DNA of 18,974 nucleotides. It comes from CBDUBH01 sp965365345 (lineage in GTDB: Bacteria > Bacteroidota > Ignavibacteria > Ignavibacteriales > SURF-24). How positions within the stretch are numbered: the first letter of the stretch is position 1; every line of letters begins with the position of its first letter. Location: contig CBDUBH010000070.1 of assembly GCA_965365345.1 (NCBI GenBank), positions 1 through 18,974 of the forward strand, in the 5' to 3' direction. Below, piece after piece: positions 7,318 to 14,226 of this stretch. The position numbers and the translations under genes are program-made. The notes below the pieces were generated by a model. That model did not search any database, had not been told where the DNA came from, and saw only the letters and a list, made by a program, of their open reading frames with translations.

Positions 7318-7349
7318 TTTGCCTTTCTAAACTTCATTAAATATATTTT
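7318..7349 (+). promoter_or_regulatory. Candidate Bacteroidota-type promoter for era
   Basis: TTTG at 7318-7321 and TATATTTT at 7342-7349 are separated by 20 bases. This fits the Bacteroidota housekeeping pattern TTTG-N19-21-TAnnTTTG with one mismatch. It sits 27 bp before the era ATG, leaving room for a short leader. It is AT-rich, so this is only a candidate. Confidence 0.4.
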
Positions 7350-7375
7350 AATATTGTAAATAAATAAGAAATGAT

Positions 7376-8284
7376 ATGAATACGAAAACAGGATTTGTTG
7401 CGATAATCGGAAAACCGAATGCGGGAAAATCAACTTTGATGAATGCACTGCTCGGCGAAAAATTATCGATCACCACGAATAAACCGCAAACTACGCGTAA
7501 AAGAATTTTGGGAATTCTTTCATCCGAAGATTATCAGATAATATTTTTGGATACACCGGGAATTCTGAAACCGGATTATTTACTTCAGGAAAAAATGCTT
7601 GATTATGTTAATCAATCAGTAAAAGATGCCGATGTAATTGTTTTTATAGTTGATATTCACTCAGATCCCGAAGCAAAACGGACTTTAGAAGATGAAAAAG
7701 TAAAAGCAATTTTGCAGCAATCAAGAAAGAAGAAAATTCTTGTTTTAAATAAAGTTGATCTTTCAACCGAAGAAAAAGTAAAGCATTTAATTTCCAGGCT
7801 TGAAAAATCAAGTGAATTTGATAAAGTTATTCCTGCATCAGCAACTTTGAATTATAATACTGAATCAATTTTAAATTCTATAATTGAATTTTTGCCTGAG
7901 CATCCGAAATTTTATCCCGATGATCAAATTACAGATGAGAATGAAAGATTTTTTGTTTCGGAAATCATCCGCGAAAAAATTTTCGAACAATATCAGGAAG
8001 AAGTTCCTTACAGCACCGAAGTTGTTATTGAAGATTTTAAAGAAAGGGAAGGACGAAAAGATTTTATTCAAGTTGATATTATAGTTGAAAAGGAAACTCA
8101 AAAACCGATTTTGATAGGTAAACAAGGGGCGGCGATAAAACAATTGGGACAATCATCAAGAGCTGAAATAGAATCATTTTTGCAGCGTCCCGTATTTTTG
8201 GATTTAAGAGTGAAGGTCCGCGAAAAATGGCGTTCCGATGAAAGGCAGTTAAAACGCTTCGGATATTCTGAAAGTGATGATTAA
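7376..8284 (+). CDS. era: GTPase Era
   Basis: This 302-aa protein is of normal length for Era. The G1 Walker A motif GKPNAGKST is at 12-20, the G3 motif DTPG at 59-62, and the G4 motif NKVD at 125-128. A C-terminal KH RNA-binding domain (about 200-290) contains the GKQGAAIKQLG loop. Era binds the 3' end of 16S rRNA and assists assembly of the 30S ribosomal subunit. No strong ribosome-binding site precedes the ATG. Its last codons overlap the start of the EamA transporter gene, suggesting one transcript, although no functional link is known. Confidence 0.97.
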   Translation: MNTKTGFVAIIGKPNAGKSTLMNALLGEKLSITTNKPQTTRKRILGILSSEDYQIIFLDTPGILKPDYLLQEKMLDYVNQSVKDADVIVFIVDIHSDPEAKRTLEDEKVKAILQQSRKKKILVLNKVDLSTEEKVKHLISRLEKSSEFDKVIPASATLNYNTESILNSIIEFLPEHPKFYPDDQITDENERFFVSEIIREKIFEQYQEEVPYSTEVVIEDFKEREGRKDFIQVDIIVEKETQKPILIGKQGAAIKQLGQSSRAEIESFLQRPVFLDLRVKVREKWRSDERQLKRFGYSESDD

Positions 8285-9254
8285 ATACGGTTCAAAACTT
8301 TACAAAAAATATTTAAGCGAAATTGCGCTGATGCTTGCCACAATCATTTGGGGCGGCACTTTTGTAATTGTTAAAAATTCGCTTGATCATATTTCGCCGA
8401 TGTTTTTTATCGGCATCCGTTTTTTAATTGCAGCATTGATCTTATTACCTTTTGCGTATAAATATCTTCCTGAGATTGATAAAAAAAGTTTGAAGCGATC
8501 TGCAATTTTAGGAACTTTACTTTTTTTAGGATTTGCATTTCAAACAGCCGGATTGAAATTTACATCGGCAACAAAATCGGGATTTATAACCGGTTCCGTT
8601 GTAATTTTTGTTCCAATATTTCAATTATTAATTGAAAAAAGAAAACCGACATTAGGCTCAATTACAGGAAGTATAATTGTAATTACCGGATTGATATTTC
8701 TTTCAAGCAATGATACTTCATTAGGAAATTTTTTAAACGAACTTGGCAGCAGTTTTAATTTCGGAGATGCGCTGACATTGATCTGTGCAGTATTTTTTGC
8801 GATGCAAATTGTTTATATGGATTACGCAAGCAAGCGAGTAAAATTCTGGATCTTGATGATCATTCAAATTGCGGTAACATCTGCTTTCGGATTTTTCTCT
8901 GCCGGAATTTTTGAAATAATTAATATTGAAAAAATTTCATTCAGTTTTACAAATGAATTGATAATCGGATTAGCATACACTGCAATTTTGGCGACAGTTG
9001 TAACTTTCGGAATTCAAACAAAATTTCAAAAAGAAGTTTCACCGGCAAAAGCTGGAATCATATTTTCATTTGAGCCTTTATTTGCAGCATTATTTGCATA
9101 TATAATTTTAAGCGAAAGAATTTCAAACTTTGGAATCATTGGCGGAATTTTAATATTTTCAGGATTAATAATTTCAGAAGTTCTGGAAATGTTACGAAGA
9201 TCAAAAGAAAAAGATGAAGAAGAATTTTTAGAAGAAGAAATTATACAAGATTAG
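8277..9254 (+). CDS. EamA/DMT-superfamily transporter (RhaT/RarD-like)
   Basis: The protein has 325 residues from the ATG at 8277; a GTG immediately upstream (8274) would add one residue. Ten hydrophobic helices are arranged as two EamA repeats, the first starting LMLATIIWGGTFVIVKNSL and the second at about residue 160 (FGDALTLICAVFFAMQIVYM). The conserved segment with FEPLFAALFAYIILSE near residue 265-285 marks the end of the second repeat. These are inner-membrane exporters of metabolites or drugs; the substrate cannot be read from sequence. The start overlaps era by 8 bp. The C-terminus is an acidic cytoplasmic tail (KDEEEFLEEE). Confidence 0.9.
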   Translation: MIKYGSKLYKKYLSEIALMLATIIWGGTFVIVKNSLDHISPMFFIGIRFLIAALILLPFAYKYLPEIDKKSLKRSAILGTLLFLGFAFQTAGLKFTSATKSGFITGSVVIFVPIFQLLIEKRKPTLGSITGSIIVITGLIFLSSNDTSLGNFLNELGSSFNFGDALTLICAVFFAMQIVYMDYASKRVKFWILMIIQIAVTSAFGFFSAGIFEIINIEKISFSFTNELIIGLAYTAILATVVTFGIQTKFQKEVSPAKAGIIFSFEPLFAALFAYIILSERISNFGIIGGILIFSGLIISEVLEMLRRSKEKDEEEFLEEEIIQD

Positions 9255-9268
9255 AAAGATTCAAAGAT
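9255..9268 (+). repeat. Copy of the AAAGATTCAAAGAT repeat directly after a stop codon
   Basis: AAAGATTCAAAGAT follows immediately after the TAG of the transporter gene. The same 14-mer occurs in the tandem array at 17421-17453, which lies just behind the YihY-type gene. Function is unknown. Confidence 0.5.
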
Positions 9269-9270
9269 TT

Positions 9271-9368
9271 GTCATTGCGAATTCCGATTTAATCGGGATG
9301 AAGCAATCTCTATGATTTAAAAAAAATTTGAAACAGAGATCGCCACGTCGAAGACTCCTTGCGATGAC
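9271..9368. repeat. REP-like imperfect inverted repeat (GTCATTGCGA ... TTGCGATGAC)
   Basis: The outer arms are GTCATTGCGA (9271-9280) and TTGCGATGAC (9359-9368). Inner arms are GAAGCAATCTCT on the left and AGAGATCGCC on the right. A nested palindrome CCGATT/AATCGG lies at 9284-9296. This pattern (TCATTGCGA...GAAGCAATCTC...) is a widespread intergenic palindromic family in several phyla, so this is probably one dispersed non-coding copy. It sits between the transporter and the acylphosphatase and could fold in RNA and stabilise or end the upstream message. Confidence 0.75.
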
Positions 9369-9426
9369 ATCAAATAATAATTTAATATTGAAATAAAGCG
9401 AGTGATTTTATTAAAACTTTTTCTTT

Positions 9427-9461
9427 TAAAACTATAAACTGATAACTGAAAACTATTAACT
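9427..9461 (+). repeat. Phased 7-bp tandem repeat ending at a start codon
   Basis: The tetramer AACT recurs exactly every 7 bases, with its last T at 9433, 9440, 9447, 9454 and 9461. The array ends directly against the ATG of the acylphosphatase gene at 9462. The intervening triplets vary (ATA, GAT, GAA, ATT). The array occupies the place of the ribosome-binding site, and no Shine-Dalgarno sequence is visible. A second array of the same kind is at 17744-17772. Confidence 0.7.
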
Positions 9462-9737
9462 ATGACACGCGCGGAAATATTAGTAAAAGGAATGGTGCAG
9501 GGAGTCGGGTTCAGATATTTTGTAATGAAAAATGCAATGAAACTCGAATTGAAAGGATATGTGAAAAATCTATTTTCAGGTGATGAAGTTTTAACGGTAG
9601 TTGAAGGTGAAAAATATTTGATTGAAGATTTATATCAGCAAATAAAAACTGGTCCGCAATTTTCATCAGTAAAAAGATGCACAATAAATTGGCAAGAATT
9701 TAAAAACGAATTTATAACATTTGAGATCAAACATTGA
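9462..9737 (+). CDS. acyP: Acylphosphatase
   Basis: This 91-aa protein is of typical length. The family signature GMVQGVGFRYF holds the catalytic arginine R18, and GYVKNL holds the catalytic asparagine N36. It hydrolyses acyl phosphates such as acetyl or carbamoyl phosphate in the cytoplasm. The start codon abuts the phased 7-bp repeat and has no visible ribosome-binding site. Its stop overlaps the TTG start of ispF, making it the first gene of a coupled run acyP-ispF-DedA-lnt. Confidence 0.93.
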   Translation: MTRAEILVKGMVQGVGFRYFVMKNAMKLELKGYVKNLFSGDEVLTVVEGEKYLIEDLYQQIKTGPQFSSVKRCTINWQEFKNEFITFEIKH

Positions 9738-10225
9738 ATTTACCATTTAGAACCGGCTTCGGTTATGATGTTCATGCATTTGCCGAAAATAGAAAATTAA
9801 TAATCGGCGGAGTTGAAATTCCTTACGAAAAAGGATTGCTCGGACATTCTGATGCGGATGTTTTGCTTCATGCAATTTCTGATGCTTTACTTGGCGCTTT
9901 GGCTTTGGGTGATATCGGGAAACATTTTCCCGATACGGATGAAAAATATAAAAATGCCGATAGCAAAATTCTTCTTAATAAAGTGTATGAGTTAATTGTA
10001 AAAGAAAATTATGTTTTGGGAAATGTTGATGCAACTGTGGCTTTGCAAAAACCAAAACTTGCTCCGCATATTTCAGAAATGCGAAAAGTAATTTCCGGAA
10101 TTTTTGAGTGTGAAGAAAATCAAATTTCGATAAAAGCAACCACAACTGAAAAGCTTGGATTTGTAGGTAAAGAAGAAGGCGCAGCCGCTTACGCAACAGT
10201 CCTAATAATGAAAAAAGAAATTTAA
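9734..10225 (+). CDS. ispF: 2-C-methyl-D-erythritol 2,4-cyclodiphosphate synthase (IspF)
   Basis: This 163-aa protein carries all IspF landmarks: metal ligands D12 and H14 in GFGYDVHAF, H46 in SDADVLLHA, IGKHFPDTD, NVDAT, and the C-terminal ISIKATTTEKLGFVGKEEG segment. It makes the cyclic diphosphate intermediate of the MEP isoprenoid pathway, so the organism uses that route. I chose the TTG at 9734, overlapping the acylphosphatase stop as TTGA, because IspF proteins begin only a few residues before GYDVH and no ATG is available there. It overlaps the next ATG by one base. Confidence 0.96.
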   Translation: MNLPFRTGFGYDVHAFAENRKLIIGGVEIPYEKGLLGHSDADVLLHAISDALLGALALGDIGKHFPDTDEKYKNADSKILLNKVYELIVKENYVLGNVDATVALQKPKLAPHISEMRKVISGIFECEENQISIKATTTEKLGFVGKEEGAAAYATVLIMKKEI

Positions 10226-10845
10226 TGTTTGAACAAGTTGTAAATTACATTAGCGATTTAAGTCCGTTTTGGATTTATGTTACGCTGTTTATTTTCGCAT
10301 TTATCGAAAATCCTTTCCCGCCTTCGCCAAGCGATCTGGTTGTGGTTTTCGGAGCAACTTTAATCCCGGTTGAAGGCAGCGGAATTTCATTCATCCCGCT
10401 TTTACTAATTACAACTTTCGGAAGTTCACTTGGATTTATGGTAATGTATTTGATGGGAAAATATTTCGGAGAAAGAGTAATTCGCGCGGGAAAACTTAAA
10501 TTTATTTCAAAAGAATCAATGGATAATACAGATAAATGGTTTGGCAAATACGGCTATAAATTAATTCTTGCGAATAGATTTATGCCGGGCACTCGATCCG
10601 TTATAAGTTTTTTTTCGGGAATAAGCGAATGCAATTTCATAAAGACCTTTATTTACGCTACTATAAGCGCATTTGCCTGGAACCTTCTGGTAATTTATCT
10701 AGGTTTAACTGTTGGCAATAATATAAAGATCATTGATAAATATTTAACAACTTACAGCAATATAATTATGATAGTAACAATTCTTGCGATCATAATTTTT
10801 GCGGTAAGATATTTTTTAAAAAGAAAATCGAATAAAGCAAATTGA
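10225..10845 (+). CDS. DedA-family (SNARE-associated/VTT) membrane protein
   Basis: This 206-aa inner-membrane protein has about five hydrophobic segments. Two family motifs are clear: an early FIENPFPPSPSDLVV segment with its acidic residue and prolines (about 27-41), and NRFMPGTRSVISFFSG (about 117-132) with the conserved arginines. DedA/VTT proteins are linked to lipid flipping, including undecaprenyl phosphate recycling, and to membrane potential. Here it lies between ispF and lnt, with overlaps at both ends, so envelope lipid work is plausible. The specific substrate cannot be told from sequence. Confidence 0.9.
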   Translation: MFEQVVNYISDLSPFWIYVTLFIFAFIENPFPPSPSDLVVVFGATLIPVEGSGISFIPLLLITTFGSSLGFMVMYLMGKYFGERVIRAGKLKFISKESMDNTDKWFGKYGYKLILANRFMPGTRSVISFFSGISECNFIKTFIYATISAFAWNLLVIYLGLTVGNNIKIIDKYLTTYSNIIMIVTILAIIIFAVRYFLKRKSNKAN

Positions 10846-12497
10846 AATTCTGGAAAAAAATACCTGTAACTCCCGAAGAAAAACAAAAAAGAAATAAAGA
10901 AAGATTACTCGCAATTTCAGGCGGCGCATTGTTGGGAATTTCATTTCCGCCGGTTCCTTTTCCGTTCACTCTATTGATTTTTCTTGGTTTCATTCCATAT
11001 TTTTTCGCATTGGAAAATCGTGAAAAACTAATTGATATAAATAGATTGACATATCTTTTCGCCTTTATTTTCAATGCTTTAACGATTTACTGGGTTGGAG
11101 GTTGGGGAGCACAAACCGATCCGTTTTTGATGATCGGCGGCGGATTATTGGTTTTCTTAAATCCTGTATTCTTCTTAATTCCATCGACTCTTTATTATTT
11201 TGCAAAAAAAAGTTTTAACAAAAATATTGCTTTAATTTTACTCCCGTTTTTTTGGATAACCTATGAATATCTTTATATGGTTACCGATGCTGCTTTCCCC
11301 TGGCTTACTTTGGGAAATGGACTTCCGAAATTTTTATCGTTTATACAAATTGCTGACATGATCGGGACGCTGGGATTAAGTTTGCTAATAATTTTCATTA
11401 ATATTTTTATTTACAAAACCATAAAAATATATTTCGAACAAAAGAAATTGAACTTTAACTATGCTTTAACAGCATTGATATTATTGGCTGCTCCGCTTGT
11501 TTACGGAATTATAAAATTAAATAATTTTGAAATTTCAAACGAAAAAATTAAAGTCGGATTGATTCAGCCGAATATAAATCCGTGGGATAAATGGGAAAAC
11601 GATGGTGACTTAAATTCATTGATTCAAAATTATTTTGAACTATCTGAACAGGCAATAAATAAAGGTGCAAAATTAATTATCTGGCCCGAAACTGCTTTGC
11701 CTGTTTATTTGCGAAGCGGAACAAATCGTGAACAAATGGATTTAATTTATAATTTCGTTGATAAAAATAATATTTATTTGTTAACGGGAATGCCTGATTT
11801 TATTTATTATGATGAAGGTGATAAAATTCCACCTGATGCAAAATACAGCCAGGTCTTTCAAAATTATTACGCAACTTATAATGCCGTTTTATTATTTTCT
11901 CCCGGAACAAGAAAAATTGAACAATACGGAAAAATGAAACTTGTCCCATTCGGCGAGAGAGTGCCGTTTGTTGATATGCTGCCGTTTTTAGGCGATTGGA
12001 TAAAATGGAATGTCGGAATTTCCGGATGGAATGTCGGAAAGCAAAAATCAATATTCAAAATTCCTCAAGAAGAAAAAAAAGATTCGATCAATATAAATTC
12101 ATTGGTTTGTTTTGAATCTGTTTTTCCATCATTTGTTGCAGATTTTACACAAAAAGGATCTGAGTTAATTACAGTTGTAACAAATGACAGTTGGTATGGA
12201 AATTCCAGCGGTCCTTATCAACATAAAGAAATCGGTGTTTTGCGAGCAGTTGAAAACAGAAGAACAGTATTGCGTGCTGCGAATGGCGGCATCAGTACGA
12301 TTATTGATCCGTTGGGAAGAACTTTGATCGCTTCGAAAATGTATGAACGGACTTTAATAGTGGGTGATGCTCCTGTTCAAAGCGGCTTAACATTTTACAG
12401 CAAGTTTCCATTGTTGATTCCATTTTTGTCAATCGCAATTTCAATATTGATTTTATTGGTTTTTGTTTATAATAGATTTTTTATGAAGAGAAGATAA
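10842..12497 (+). CDS. lnt: Apolipoprotein N-acyltransferase (Lnt)
   Basis: This 551-aa protein has an N-terminal multi-helix membrane part (about residues 15-225), a periplasmic nitrilase-like domain (about 230-510), and a final membrane helix at about 523-543. The catalytic triad is visible: E283 in WPETALP, K364 in YGKMKLVPFGE and C423 in LVCFES. VTNDSWYGNSSGPYQH and AVENRRTVLRAANGG complete the signature. It adds the third acyl chain to lipoproteins, the last step of maturation. The TTG start at 10842 overlaps the DedA stop (TTGA), pointing to coupled translation. It ends the acyP-ispF-DedA-lnt run; no terminator is evident in the 93 bp that follow. Confidence 0.96.
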   Translation: MKFWKKIPVTPEEKQKRNKERLLAISGGALLGISFPPVPFPFTLLIFLGFIPYFFALENREKLIDINRLTYLFAFIFNALTIYWVGGWGAQTDPFLMIGGGLLVFLNPVFFLIPSTLYYFAKKSFNKNIALILLPFFWITYEYLYMVTDAAFPWLTLGNGLPKFLSFIQIADMIGTLGLSLLIIFINIFIYKTIKIYFEQKKLNFNYALTALILLAAPLVYGIIKLNNFEISNEKIKVGLIQPNINPWDKWENDGDLNSLIQNYFELSEQAINKGAKLIIWPETALPVYLRSGTNREQMDLIYNFVDKNNIYLLTGMPDFIYYDEGDKIPPDAKYSQVFQNYYATYNAVLLFSPGTRKIEQYGKMKLVPFGERVPFVDMLPFLGDWIKWNVGISGWNVGKQKSIFKIPQEEKKDSININSLVCFESVFPSFVADFTQKGSELITVVTNDSWYGNSSGPYQHKEIGVLRAVENRRTVLRAANGGISTIIDPLGRTLIASKMYERTLIVGDAPVQSGLTFYSKFPLLIPFLSIAISILILLVFVYNRFFMKRR

Positions 12498-12590
12498 AAT
12501 TAAAAATGAAATATTTGAAAAGTTAAAAATAAGTTATTCACAATATTTAAAATTCTGATTGCTGAAAGCTAATAAATAGGAATAATTCCA

Positions 12591-13631
12591 ATGCATAAAA
12601 TTATTGATTTAAGAAGTGACACAGTTACTCGTCCTTCAGAAAAAATGCGCAAAGCAATGTACGATGCTGAAGTCGGCGATGATGTTTTTCAGGAAGATCC
12701 AACTGTAAATAATTTACAGGAATATGCTGCTGAACTTTTAGGAAAAGAATCTGCGCTTTTTGTACCGAGCGGTACTATGGGAAATCAAATTTGCCTGAAT
12801 GTTTTAACAAATCCCGGCGATGAAATTATTTGCGAGTACGGCGCGCATATTTTTAATTATGAATCAGGTTCAACTGCAGGATTAAGCGGAGTACAAATAC
12901 ATCCGTTAAAAGGAAATCGCGGAGTAATTTATCCGCAACAAGTTGAAGAAGCGATCCGACCTAAATCTGCTTATTACATGCCGCGCACAAAAGTAATAGA
13001 AGTTGAAAACACTCACAACCGCGCAGGCGGAACAATTCATCCTATTGAAAATATTAATGCATTACGGCAGCTCGCAAAAAAATATGATTTATATTTTCAT
13101 CTTGATGGAGCAAGAATTTGGAACGCTTCTGCCGCAACGGGAATTCAGGTAAAAGAGTATGCTTCGCATTTTGATACGATTTCTTGCTGTTTGTCAAAAG
13201 GATTAGGCGCGCCGATTGGAAGCATAATTGCAGGATCAAAGGATTTTATTAACGAAGCATTTCGTGTCCGCAAAGCGTGGGGTGGCGGAATGAGGCAAGC
13301 CGGAGTTATTGCGGCTGCAGGATTATTTGCGCTTCAAAATAACAGAGAAAGACTAGTAGAAGATCACGAAAAAGCAAAAATGGTTGCCGAGGCGATTGCA
13401 AATATTCCTTCGCTTGAAATTGATTCGGAAGCGGTTCAAACAAACATAATCATCTTCAAACCCTTGAAAATAAATGTTGAAACCGCAATTTCAAAATTGA
13501 AGGAAAAAGGTTTGCTTGTTTCAATGGGAAGTATCGGAGCATTGAGAATTGTAACACATCTTGATGTTTCTTTTGATGAAATTAAAGAAACGATTAAATT
13601 TTTACACGATGTTTTTGAAAAAGAAAATTAA
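12591..13631 (+). CDS. ltaE: Low-specificity L-threonine aldolase
   Basis: This 346-aa PLP enzyme of fold type I begins with the characteristic IDLRSDTVTRP and GDDVFQEDPTVN. It then shows the PLP-stacking region ALFVPSGTMGNQ, the aspartate of HLDGARIWNA, and the PLP lysine K203 in CLSKGLGAPIGS. It cleaves threonine or allo-threonine to glycine and acetaldehyde. AGGA at 12578-12581 precedes the ATG by 9 bases. The thioesterase gene follows after 9 bp, so the two form an operon. The beta-eliminating lyase family includes relatives, but the length and motifs fit threonine aldolase well. Confidence 0.94.
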   Translation: MHKIIDLRSDTVTRPSEKMRKAMYDAEVGDDVFQEDPTVNNLQEYAAELLGKESALFVPSGTMGNQICLNVLTNPGDEIICEYGAHIFNYESGSTAGLSGVQIHPLKGNRGVIYPQQVEEAIRPKSAYYMPRTKVIEVENTHNRAGGTIHPIENINALRQLAKKYDLYFHLDGARIWNASAATGIQVKEYASHFDTISCCLSKGLGAPIGSIIAGSKDFINEAFRVRKAWGGGMRQAGVIAAAGLFALQNNRERLVEDHEKAKMVAEAIANIPSLEIDSEAVQTNIIIFKPLKINVETAISKLKEKGLLVSMGSIGALRIVTHLDVSFDEIKETIKFLHDVFEKEN

Positions 13632-13640
13632 AGAGGAATA

Positions 13641-14096
13641 ATGGATCTATCAAAATTTAAACATATTTATAAAGTTAAAGTACAATTTCACGAAGTAGAT
13701 CTGCTTGGCGTTTGCAACAATGCGGTTTACTTAAATTTTTTTGAAACAGCTCGTTTGGAATATATGAAAGAAATCGGGCAATATAAAAGTATGGAAGAAG
13801 TTATGCACGATAGAAATTTTTTTCTGATAGTTCGCAATGAGTGCGATTATATTGAACCTGCATTTTATGATGATGAACTTAATGTATATTCAAGAATAAA
13901 ATATGTAAAAAATTCAAGTTTCGGATTTGAACATATTGTTGAAAAAGCAAAAACAAAAAAAATAATCGCAAAAGGCGGTGGTGTTATTGTTTATATTGAT
14001 CGCGCATCAAGAAAATCAACACCATTACCAACAGATTTTTTGGATGCTGTAAATAAAAATGAACCGGAAGTCAAAATATTGCGTGGAGAAAAATAA
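13641..14096 (+). CDS. Hotdog-fold acyl-CoA thioesterase (YbgC/4HBT family)
   Basis: This 151-aa single hotdog-domain protein has the 4HBT signature VQFHEVDLLGVCNNAVYLNF, with the candidate catalytic aspartate D20 and the asparagine/tyrosine pair that follows. A conserved FETARLEYM helix comes next. Such enzymes hydrolyse acyl-CoA thioesters in the cytoplasm; the chain length is not readable from sequence. AGAGGA at 13632-13637 lies 3 bases before the ATG and overlaps the end of the threonine aldolase gene. A terminator follows 21 bp after the stop. Confidence 0.9.
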   Translation: MDLSKFKHIYKVKVQFHEVDLLGVCNNAVYLNFFETARLEYMKEIGQYKSMEEVMHDRNFFLIVRNECDYIEPAFYDDELNVYSRIKYVKNSSFGFEHIVEKAKTKKIIAKGGGVIVYIDRASRKSTPLPTDFLDAVNKNEPEVKILRGEK

Positions 14097-14117
14097 ACAT
14101 CAAAAAAAAATCAAAAT

Positions 14118-14144
14118 AGCCGCAGAATTATTTGCGGCTTTTTA
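14118..14144 (+). terminator. Rho-independent terminator after the thioesterase gene
   Basis: A 7-bp GC-rich stem AGCCGCA/TGCGGCT (14118-14124 with 14133-14139) with an 8-base loop is followed by a T run. It separates the aldolase-thioesterase pair from purL. Confidence 0.88.
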
Positions 14145-14226
14145 TTATTTAACCAAATTTCAATATTCAAAAGCTCATCAAAAAATGTTATATTAAGAAA
14201 TCTGAAAATCAAATATTTGGAAAGTT

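Noticed and set aside
14146..14226. Purine riboswitch before purL
   Set aside because: The 81-bp leader is AT-rich and shows no conserved purine aptamer core or paired P1-P3 arms.
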